This document shows, piece after piece, positions 1 to 6,203 of a DNA stretch of 37,291 nt; the first letter of the stretch is position 1; each line of letters starts with the position of its first letter. The DNA is from Bacteroidaceae bacterium. GTDB taxonomy: Bacteria > Bacteroidota > Bacteroidia > Bacteroidales > Bacteroidaceae. The stretch spans positions 1-37,291 of the forward strand of contig JAFXGX010000024.1 in the NCBI GenBank assembly GCA_017536695.1, read 5' to 3'. A program made the position numbers and the translations under genes. The notes under the pieces were generated by a model that saw only the letters and a list, made by a program, of their open reading frames with translations, was not told where the DNA came from and made no database searches.

Positions 1-1407
1 CGTCATTCTCTGTATCGTGTAATAGTATGACCAATAAGTGTTCAATTGCGACAGGTATTGCGCCTGTGCACTCTCGAGTTCATTGTTTGCAGTGTTGAAG
101 TCTGTGACACTCATCGCCCCTTTCTCGTAGCGTTTGTAGGCCATGAGATATGTCTCTTCGGCTATCTCAAGAGCACGACGTGATATACGGCACTGTGCAG
201 CCTGATTGTTGAAATACATCACCGTGGTACGGATTTCCTGTTCAAGGTCAATATTGGCCTGTTCAACCTGTATGCGTGTGAGCTCAAGTTGGGCCTTTGC
301 CACACGTTTCTTGCCTTTGCCCATTCCCCAATCACAGATAGGCAGGCTGAATGTGATACCCACAATCTCATTATCCTTCAGGTTGCTGTAGGCACCCCTG
401 AAGCCGTCGGCCGACTTTGTCAGTCCTACCTGCGCCTGCAAACTCACCTGCAAACCGCTGTTGGCCTTGGCGTACGCAAGGTTCTGACGGGCATTCAACA
501 TCTTGAGCTCCTGCTCCACGGAGTGTGTGGAATTGGTGAAGGCACGGCTGACGACATCGTTACAGTCAATTGAGATATCCGGCAGCTCGGTGGGAGCCAC
601 AAGCTCAATATCCTTGTAGTCAGTGATGTTAAGATACGAGAAAAGGCTGAAGAGATTGTTCTCGAGTGCAAGCCGGTTATAGCTGATGCTCATCTCGGCA
701 TTCAGCATCGACAGTTCAAGTTGCAGCAGCTCACCTTCAGTCACAAGTCCCAGTTCGAGCTTGCGGCGCGTCTTCTCATAGAGAGTACAGAGGTCCTTGT
801 GTTTTGCTGTGCTCTGCTTGAGGTTCGACTGTGCAGACAAGGCATTGAAATAGTATCTTATCACATTTATTGTCAGGTTCTGCATCGATTCCATGTAGCT
901 GCGCTTGGCAAACTCGAACTGCAACGGCTGCGTGCGCTTGTTCCAACGCATGGAGCTGTAGCTGCGCAGAGGCTGGTTGTAATAAAGCAGCAACGGCGTG
1001 GTGTTATAAACAGTCTCGTTGTAATCGAACTGGTCGAAGCGCGACAGGTCGGAACGCAATGAGACTGTACCATCCGCCCAAGGCAGATTCTGGTTCAAAG
1101 AAAGAGTCGCATAGTTATATAAGGAGTTATTGTCAACATAAGTGACACGTCCCGTCTGCGCGTCACGCGCCTCCACAATGGAGTGGTTATAGTTCATCAG
1201 GTTACCCGAGAGGTTGAGCGACGGAAGCCACGATGCCTTATATTGACGGAAACTCCAGTAGCTGCTCAAGAAAGAGAGCCCCGCCGATTTTGACGCATAG
1301 GACCCACGCTTTGCAATCTCTATGGCATCGGTGAGTGTCATTGTCTGTTGTGCATGGATAAACATCGGAAACATCAACAGCAGCATTATGGTATTGATTC
1401 TTTTCAT
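1..1407 (-). CDS. TolC-family outer membrane efflux protein (3' end cut by window)
   Basis: This reading frame stays open from an ATG at 1407 down to base 1, giving 469 codons, so only a short C-terminal piece can be missing (the family is usually 430-490 residues). It starts with a signal peptide (MKRINTIMLLLMF.. ending near HAQ). Its body has the TolC look: long amphipathic helices rich in Gln, Asn, Leu and Ala, two similar halves, a TLTDAIEIA start of the first helix, and a late LARIxxEQANIDLEQE-like stretch followed by the YLMAYKRYEKG segment typical of the last helix pair. In this family a trimer forms an outer-membrane channel and periplasmic tunnel that serves RND or ABC exporters. No exporter or adaptor gene is visible; they could lie beyond the left edge. 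The substrate is unknown. Family call is secure, specific role is not. Confidence 0.9.
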   Translation of the reverse strand, partial: MKRINTIMLLLMFPMFIHAQQTMTLTDAIEIAKRGSYASKSAGLSFLSSYWSFRQYKASWLPSLNLSGNLMNYNHSIVEARDAQTGRVTYVDNNSLYNYATLSLNQNLPWADGTVSLRSDLSRFDQFDYNETVYNTTPLLLYYNQPLRSYSSMRWNKRTQPLQFEFAKRSYMESMQNLTINVIRYYFNALSAQSNLKQSTAKHKDLCTLYEKTRRKLELGLVTEGELLQLELSMLNAEMSISYNRLALENNLFSLFSYLNITDYKDIELVAPTELPDISIDCNDVVSRAFTNSTHSVEQELKMLNARQNLAYAKANSGLQVSLQAQVGLTKSADGFRGAYSNLKDNEIVGITFSLPICDWGMGKGKKRVAKAQLELTRIQVEQANIDLEQEIRTTVMYFNNQAAQCRISRRALEIAEETYLMAYKRYEKGAMSVTDFNTANNELESAQAQYLSQLNTYWSYYYTIQRMT

Positions 1408-1429
1408 ACGGCTTTTATTGTTTTCATCA

Positions 1430-1461
1430 CGAAGTTAATGCCGCACAACAATCCGATGCAA
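1430..1461 (-). promoter_or_regulatory. Candidate promoter of the TolC-type gene
   Basis: On the minus strand a TAACTTCG box (1437-1430) resembles the Bacteroides -7 element TAnnTTTG with one mismatch. A TTG lies 21 bases upstream (1461-1459). The implied start of transcription is some 20 bases before the ATG at 1407. The match is imperfect, so this is a weak call. Confidence 0.35.
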
Positions 1462-1496
1462 GAGAAAAAAGGCTTTTCAATACTTTTTTGGGAAAA

Positions 1497-1515
1497 GTGT
1501 GCATATTTTGCACAC
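1497..1515. promoter_or_regulatory. Inverted repeat GTGTGCA-N5-TGCACAC, possible operator
   Basis: Two perfect 7-base arms (1497-1503 and 1509-1515) are separated by TATTT. The dyad sits in the AT-rich gap between the divergent TolC-type gene and rpsP, roughly 90 bases upstream of the TolC ATG. It has no T-tract, so it does not look like a terminator. A repressor or activator site is an inference from shape and location only. Confidence 0.3.
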
Positions 1516-1626
1516 GAACATTGATGCTTCTCGCATTAAAATAATCAACCGCACAAAAAAGTAGAAAGTAAGAATGTAAAAAGAAAAATAATCGCCAAAA
1601 AATAAACAAGTTAAGCAAAAAAGTAT

Positions 1627-1634
1627 TACCTTTG
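1627..1634 (+). promoter_or_regulatory. -7 box of the rpsP promoter (TACCTTTG)
   Basis: The octamer fits the Bacteroides -7 consensus TAnnTTTG exactly and lies 61 bases before the rpsP ATG. No good TTTG is found about 19 bases upstream, so the -33 half is weak. The predicted leader is about 55 bases. Confidence 0.5.
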
Positions 1635-1695
1635 CACCGCTCATACGGGATATGGGCTGACTCAAATCATTAATCCATTAAAAATCAATTAGAAA

Positions 1696-2247
1696 ATGGC
1701 AACAAAAATCAGACTTCAGAGAAGAGGCCGTAAGCACTACGCATTCTACTCTATCGTGATTGCAGATTCGAGATCTCCACGTGATGGAAAGTTTACTGAG
1801 AAGCTCGGTACTTACAACCCTAACACTAACCCTGCAACTGTAGAGCTCAACTTCGAGCGCGCATTGTATTGGGTAAACAACGGTGCTACTCCTACTGACA
1901 CTGTTCGCGGTATCCTTTCTCGCGAGGGTGTATACTTGATGAAGCACCTCCAGGGCGGTGTAAAGAAGGGCGCATTTGACGAGGCTGCAGCTCAGGCTAA
2001 GTTCGAGGCTTGGAAGACAGCTAAGGTAAGTGCTCTCAACGGTATCAAGAGCGCTGAGGAGCAGGCTAAGCGTGACAGCAAGAAGGCACGTTTGGAGGCA
2101 GAGAAAGAGGTTAACGCAGCTATTGCAAAGAAGGTAGCAGACAAGAAGGCTGCCGAGGCTCTTGCAAAGGCTGAGGCAGAGGCAGCAGCTGCTGCTGAGG
2201 CAGAGGCACCTGCAGAGGAGGCTACTGAGGCTCCTGCAGAGGCTTAA
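1696..2247 (+). CDS. rpsP: 30S ribosomal protein S16 with long C-terminal extension
   Basis: S16 binds 16S rRNA and helps assemble the body of the 30S subunit. Residues 1 to about 80 are a canonical S16 domain (start [18 protein letters not shown], then [16 protein letters not shown]). The remaining 100 residues are a Lys/Ala/Glu-rich tail predicted to be helical then disordered, ending in repeated AEAPAEE-like units. Canonical S16 is only 75-90 residues; extended tails are common in Bacteroidota. Codon choice is strongly biased (AAG, GCT/GCA, CGC/CGT, GTA) compared with neighbours, as expected of a highly expressed gene. It appears monocistronic: own -7 box at 1627 and a strong terminator at 2283. 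Confidence 0.98.
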   Translation: MATKIRLQRRGRKHYAFYSIVIADSRSPRDGKFTEKLGTYNPNTNPATVELNFERALYWVNNGATPTDTVRGILSREGVYLMKHLQGGVKKGAFDEAAAQAKFEAWKTAKVSALNGIKSAEEQAKRDSKKARLEAEKEVNAAIAKKVADKKAAEALAKAEAEAAAAAEAEAPAEEATEAPAEA

Positions 2248-2282
2248 TTTGCGAGACACTTTCTTGCAGTAATGCTCAAGAT

Positions 2283-2321
2283 AATCCCGTCATCCGAAAG
2301 GTTGGCGGGATTTTTGTTTTT
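2283..2321 (+). terminator. Rho-independent terminator of rpsP, overlapping the ogt 3' end
   Basis: A 7-base perfect outer stem AATCCCG/CGGGATT (2283-2289 and 2306-2312) continues into a nearly paired inner stem closed by a GAAA loop. A T-rich run follows up to 2321. The stem contains the stop codon and last codons of the opposing ogt gene. On the minus strand the hairpin is not followed by Ts, so it should act for rpsP only. Confidence 0.85.
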
Positions 2322-2766
2322 CAAGATTAAGCAGGAACTTCTTCCTCTCAATCCCGACAGCGAAGCCTGTCATCTTGCCGCCACTGCCCACTACCCTGTG
2401 ACAAGGCACCGCAAGCAGCAACCGGTTGCGGTTGCATGCCATGCCTACCGCGCGTGCCGCTTGGGGAGCACCTATGCGCCTTGCAATCATGCCATATGTG
2501 GCTACACTGCCGTAAGGAATACGCCTCAGCTCTCCCCACACTCTCAACTGGAATGGCGTGCCGCTCATCCGTATCGGAAAACTGAACTTTTCCGCCTTCC
2601 CCGCGAAGTACATGTCCAGTTCATCTTTGACCTGTTGCCCGAATTCATCCGTCGGCAGTTCTTCGCAGATGCTACCATCGGCAACAGCAATGGATGTAAC
2701 GCAGCGCTCTTCAACGGTTATGCACAGCATGCCTATCGGCGAGTCAATATTGAATGTTCCTTTCAT
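2290..2766 (-). CDS. ogt: Methylated-DNA--[protein]-cysteine S-methyltransferase
   Basis: A suicide repair enzyme that moves an alkyl group from O6-alkylguanine (or O4-alkylthymine) in DNA to its own cysteine. The protein has 158 residues, typical for the Ogt/MGMT class without the Ada regulatory domain. The active-site motif PCHR with following VVGS is present near residue 120, and the helix-turn-helix region with the RAVG.. arginine finger is just upstream (RAVGMACNRN). The C-terminal ends in the usual KKFLLNLE helix. It is convergent with rpsP and its last codons are shared with the rpsP terminator. The name ogt is by class; the exact orthologue symbol could differ. Confidence 0.93.
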   Translation of the reverse strand: MKGTFNIDSPIGMLCITVEERCVTSIAVADGSICEELPTDEFGQQVKDELDMYFAGKAEKFSFPIRMSGTPFQLRVWGELRRIPYGSVATYGMIARRIGAPQAARAVGMACNRNRLLLAVPCHRVVGSGGKMTGFAVGIERKKFLLNLEKQKSRQPFG

Positions 2767-2846
2767 GATGCTTGCTCTTTGCTGTCGCTAATATAGCGGT
2801 TTTGCGGCAAACATTCCTTATATTCCGTTTTTTTAGCAAGGCATGT

Positions 2847-2877
2847 TTTGCCAATAGCAATAATTGAACTATTTTTG
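2847..2877 (+). promoter_or_regulatory. Bacteroides-type promoter TTTG-N19-TATTTTTG
   Basis: A perfect -33 TTTG (2847-2850) and a perfect -7 TATTTTTG (2870-2877), spaced by 19 bases, precede the lipoprotein gene starting at 2906. The predicted leader is about 20 bases. This is one of the two best promoters in the window. Confidence 0.8.
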
Positions 2878-2905
2878 TTTGTAACAATACGAAATTTTTC
2901 CGAAA

Positions 2906-4141
2906 ATGCGAATTTATAGGACATATACCCTGCTCCTTATGCTTGTGGCTACGTTTGTGGCAGTATCGTGCGGCGAGGACAGGACACATGAATTCTTGGA
3001 GAAGACCGAGGAGAACCAATGGACCTACTCGATGATGAAGGATGTCTATCTGTGGGCCGATGAGATAAAGCAACCCGAGCGTTCACAATTTTTCAATACA
3101 ACGTCGAAGTTCTTCTCCTCGCTGTTGCACAAGAATGACAAATCATCCTTTTTTACCGATTCCGTATCGACAGGTTCCTACGGGCTAACCTTCTCGCTCA
3201 TGCGTGACCCGCTCGGTGTCAAGGCAAGCCGTTACTATGCATTGGTGCTTTATGTCAAGCCCGGTTCTCCCGCCGAGACAGCCGGTATCGAGCGCGGTGA
3301 ATGGATATCTACTGTCAACGGCAGTACAATGAACTCGGCAAGCGGCAAGCTCCTGCAGTCGGGCGAGGATATGGAGATAACCACAAGCTACATTGACTAC
3401 GATGATGAGAACGGGAGTCACTATTGGGTTGATGGCGACACCATTCAGATGCCTGCATCGCGTCTCTTCAACAGCCGGGCGATATACCTCGATACTATAT
3501 ATAATGTACGCGACAGCAAAATAGCATATATAGTGTGCGACAATCTCAACGGGGCCTCTTTCGCCAATGGGATGCAGGAGGCGTTGCTCGGTTTTGCTAC
3601 TGCTGATGTGACCGATGTTGTTGTCGACCTGCGTTACTGCAACGAAGGTACATTGGAGAATGCGAATGCCATGGCGAGTGCTCTTGTTCCTTCTTCGCTT
3701 GTCGGGACTCCTTTTGTTACCCTTAAAGGCAAGGATGGGGATTCAATATCTCATTACACAGAACAACCTGTAAACCTAAGTGACAAGAGGCTGTTCTTCA
3801 TAACAGGCCGCAATACCAAGGGAGCTGCCGAAATGCTCGTGGCATCGGTAAACGCTTCGCGAGGAATGCATGATGTCATTGTCATGGGTGCGCAAAGTGC
3901 AGGTGCGAATGTGCATACAGAGCGATACGATTCGCCATACGGTTTTTCTATCAACCCTGCCGTAGCGCTCATCTGTTCTTCCGATGGCGAGGAACTTCCA
4001 CGCACAGGAATAGCGCTTGACTACCCTATTGATGAGCTTAAGGAGAAAGAGCGTCTGCACAAACTCGGCAGCGAACAGGAATATATTCTACGTAATATCG
4101 AGTATCTTATCGTTAACGGCTCTCTTCCCGCGGATATTTAA
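2906..4141 (+). CDS. S41 (CtpA/Tsp-like) peptidase-fold lipoprotein, probably inactive
   Basis: A 411-residue lipoprotein with lipobox AVSC (Cys22). It then shows the N-terminal domain of Bacteroidales S41 lipoproteins (WTYSMMKDVYLWADEI), a PDZ domain around residues 92-160 (KPGSPAETAGIERGEWI) and an S41 core from about 205. In active S41 enzymes the nucleophile lies in SASASE and the general base in GKxV. Here the matching stretches read TKGAAE and AGANV, so the Ser is Gly306 and the Lys is Ala334. The fold and PDZ look intact and the frame is open, so this is a conserved-looking but catalytically dead family member rather than a decayed gene. It has its own promoter and terminator, hence a single-gene unit. 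A role as binding or regulatory protein at the envelope is inferred. Confidence 0.85.
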   Translation: MRIYRTYTLLLMLVATFVAVSCGEDRTHEFLEKTEENQWTYSMMKDVYLWADEIKQPERSQFFNTTSKFFSSLLHKNDKSSFFTDSVSTGSYGLTFSLMRDPLGVKASRYYALVLYVKPGSPAETAGIERGEWISTVNGSTMNSASGKLLQSGEDMEITTSYIDYDDENGSHYWVDGDTIQMPASRLFNSRAIYLDTIYNVRDSKIAYIVCDNLNGASFANGMQEALLGFATADVTDVVVDLRYCNEGTLENANAMASALVPSSLVGTPFVTLKGKDGDSISHYTEQPVNLSDKRLFFITGRNTKGAAEMLVASVNASRGMHDVIVMGAQSAGANVHTERYDSPYGFSINPAVALICSSDGEELPRTGIALDYPIDELKEKERLHKLGSEQEYILRNIEYLIVNGSLPADI

Positions 4142-4162
4142 GATAGTTTCCTTAAATAATTG

Positions 4163-4213
4163 AAAGACATCCTTCCATTGTGACTAACGATGAAAGGATG
4201 TCTTTTTATTTTC
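4163..4213 (+). terminator. Intrinsic terminator after the S41-like gene
   Basis: Perfect 12-base arms AAAGACATCCTT (4163-4174) and the complementary sequence (about 4193-4204) enclose an 18-base loop. A T-rich run follows. It lies 22 bases after the stop at 4141. Confidence 0.8.
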
Positions 4214-4357
4214 ATCCCTGCTTATCTGTGCCTATGCACCGGAATTCCGATTTCTGTATTATTATAAGAATATATTTTTTAGGAATTTAAACAGCTTCTA
4301 AAACATACTGCCTTGTTGCTGTGTTATTTTAGCAAATAACCCCAAAATCCAATCAAG

Positions 4358-4834
4358 ATGAGAAAGATTCTTCTATTCACAGCAACAGCAGCTACGCTGC
4401 TTATGTCATCGTGCAACTCATGCGGCGGGAGCGCTCCGCAAGGCGTCATTATTGAGACTGACAGCATCTACATGGTGGGCGATTCGGCCCTTGTCGATGA
4501 ACAGACATTCGTTTTTGAAGGCACATCGCCCATGAACGGGAACGCCGTAGCCAACGTATTGCTTGCCATCAGCACAGTAAACCTGAACAGCGACGGTACC
4601 TACAGCATCACGACCGATTATGTCGATGAAGGGCTTGCTACACAGAATGACAATGGCGAGGCGGTAATCATCACAGGCAATGACAGTACTATGACCGTCA
4701 TAGAGCTTGTGTCGGCAAACATGGGACCGACAATCAGTTTCATGATGCAACAGGACAGCTCGTTGGTTAAGGTGGACAAAAACGGTAAGCCTGCAAGTAA
4801 GAACCCTGCGCACAAGCTTAATCTGAAGAAGTAA
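4358..4834 (+). CDS. NlpE-like lipoprotein
   Basis: A 158-residue lipoprotein with lipobox MSSC (Cys19). Residues about 50-155 resemble the NlpE N-terminal beta-barrel-like domain: FEGTSPM at the first strand, LNSDGTYSITTDY in the place of the family's ADGTYTL motif, and a final DKNGKP..HKLNLKK strand. In E. coli NlpE senses envelope or copper stress, but here the CxxC that NlpE carries after its first strand is absent (the segment reads PMNGNAVANV). Two Cys (19 and 22) lie only at the lipid-anchor end. Function is therefore unknown. It starts a likely three-gene unit with the DUF4136 protein 21 bases downstream and the barrel protein. Confidence 0.6.
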   Translation: MRKILLFTATAATLLMSSCNSCGGSAPQGVIIETDSIYMVGDSALVDEQTFVFEGTSPMNGNAVANVLLAISTVNLNSDGTYSITTDYVDEGLATQNDNGEAVIITGNDSTMTVIELVSANMGPTISFMMQQDSSLVKVDKNGKPASKNPAHKLNLKK

Positions 4835-4855
4835 TTAACCCTAAATTTATATCTT

Positions 4856-5476
4856 ATGAGAAAACTGACATTCATCATGTTTGCTGCAGTGTGTGCTGTT
4901 CTTGCTTCGTGCCAGAAAGACCCCGACACTGACAAGCTGGACAACCATTATCTTGTCTACACCAATTACGACAGCAATACCGACTTCAAATCTATTGAGA
5001 GTTTCTATGTCATTGACAGTATCCTGATTATAGGCAACAGCGAGAAACCTGCCTATTGGAACAACAGCAACTCGCAGAAGATTGTGAACGCCTACAATGA
5101 CAAGCTCGAAGGGTGTGGTTACATCATGGTGCCTACTGCCGATGAAGCCGATGTAATACTGCAGCTGAGCTACATCAACAACACCTATTATTTCTCCTCG
5201 TTTGGCCCCGGCCCATGGTGGAGCAGTTATCCCGGTTACTGGAACTGGGGAGGTTGGGGGTGGTACTACCCTTACACCTTCAATTACAGCTACAGCACCG
5301 GTTCCATCATTGCGGAACTTGTCAACACCAATGCGCCCAATCCGCAGAACGACAAGCTGACGGTCATCTGGAACTCCTACATCTGCGGACTGCTCAACGG
5401 CAACAACCTGAGTCTGTCGCGCACGATGGACGCAATAAACCAGGCCTTTGTGCAGTCGCCCTACCTTGGGAAATAG
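4856..5476 (+). CDS. DUF4136 domain lipoprotein
   Basis: A 206-residue lipoprotein with lipobox LASC (Cys19). Residues about 30-200 match the DUF4136 layout: an early YDSNTDFKSIESFYV strand, a helix with KIVNAYNDKLEGCGY, then the ADVILQLSY strand, a central Gly/Trp/Tyr/Pro-rich loop (about 118-145) and a late DKLTVIWNSYICG strand. DUF4136 proteins are envelope lipoproteins of unknown function, common in Bacteroidota and Proteobacteria. It follows the NlpE-like gene by 21 bases and precedes the barrel gene by 43, so co-transcription is likely. The family call rests on pattern recognition. Confidence 0.75.
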   Translation: MRKLTFIMFAAVCAVLASCQKDPDTDKLDNHYLVYTNYDSNTDFKSIESFYVIDSILIIGNSEKPAYWNNSNSQKIVNAYNDKLEGCGYIMVPTADEADVILQLSYINNTYYFSSFGPGPWWSSYPGYWNWGGWGWYYPYTFNYSYSTGSIIAELVNTNAPNPQNDKLTVIWNSYICGLLNGNNLSLSRTMDAINQAFVQSPYLGK

Positions 5477-5519
5477 GAGTATATGCCTGAATAGTGTTAA
5501 TCTCTAAAAACAATCATTT

Positions 5520-6140
5520 ATGAAGACTATAAGCAAATTATTCTGCATTGCGCTGTTTGCCTGTGTATTGGCAGTGCCCTCGAGGGGCAAGGCGCAGATA
5601 TCGCTTGACAGTTATTACAACATTGACTGGCAGTTCAACATACCGCTTGGAAACGATTTCTCCAATGGTGCGAGCGGATGGGGCATGAACTTTGAGGGTG
5701 GCTATTACGTGACACCGCAGATTGCGGTCGGTGCCTTCCTTAATTTCCACACCAACAACGAGTACTTTTCGCGCAGGACGCTGGAGTTGAGCAACACCCT
5801 ATCGATGAACAGTTCGCAGCAGCATCAGATGTTCACACTTCCTTTCGGTGCGCTTGTGCGTTACAGGTTCATCGAGGCTGACCTCCAGCCTTATGTGGGA
5901 ATGAAACTCGGTGCATGCTATTCCGAGTTCAACAACTACTATTACATATTCATGAGTAGTCAGGACCGTTGGGGGTTCTACATGTCGCCCGAGGTGGGAT
6001 TCAACTGGTACCCATGGGCCAACAGCATAGGATTCCACTTTGCGTTGTACTACAGTTTCGCCACGAACAAGTGTAATCTGATGACCTATAAACAGGATAT
6101 ACTCAATTCCATCGGATTCAGATTAGGACTTGCATTCTGA
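5520..6140 (+). CDS. Small outer-membrane beta-barrel protein
   Basis: A 206-residue protein with a signal peptide (cleavage near Ala25). It is followed by alternating hydrophobic/aromatic strands of 9-11 residues rich in Gly, Tyr and Phe (WGMNFEGGYYV, AVGAFLNF, LPFGALVRYRF, LQPYVGMKLGACY, FYMSPEVGFNWY, GFHFALYYSF) and a final strand ending in Phe (SIGFRLGLAF), as outer-membrane barrels do. The strand count suggests eight, like OmpA/OmpX-type or 'outer membrane protein beta-barrel' domains. Ligand or partner is unknown. It is last in the unit with the NlpE-like and DUF4136 lipoproteins, which suggests an envelope role shared by all three. Confidence 0.75.
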   Translation: MKTISKLFCIALFACVLAVPSRGKAQISLDSYYNIDWQFNIPLGNDFSNGASGWGMNFEGGYYVTPQIAVGAFLNFHTNNEYFSRRTLELSNTLSMNSSQQHQMFTLPFGALVRYRFIEADLQPYVGMKLGACYSEFNNYYYIFMSSQDRWGFYMSPEVGFNWYPWANSIGFHFALYYSFATNKCNLMTYKQDILNSIGFRLGLAF

Positions 6141-6190
6141 GTACAAAAAACAGAGGTTCACTATTTGAAGTGAACCTCTGTTTTTTGTAC
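6141..6190. terminator. Bidirectional terminator, 21-base perfect arms
   Basis: The arms 6141-6161 and 6170-6190 are exact reverse complements with an 8-base loop. Each arm ends in a run of A or T, so the hairpin can work from both sides. It separates the convergent barrel gene (stop 6140) and the M16 gene (stop 6204). Confidence 0.9.
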
Positions 6191-6203
6191 AAGTATTATT
6201 TCT

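Noticed and set aside
1678-2259. A 193-residue frame opposite rpsP
   Set aside because: It mirrors the biased codons of rpsP and has a Ser/Leu/Cys composition unlike real proteins here.
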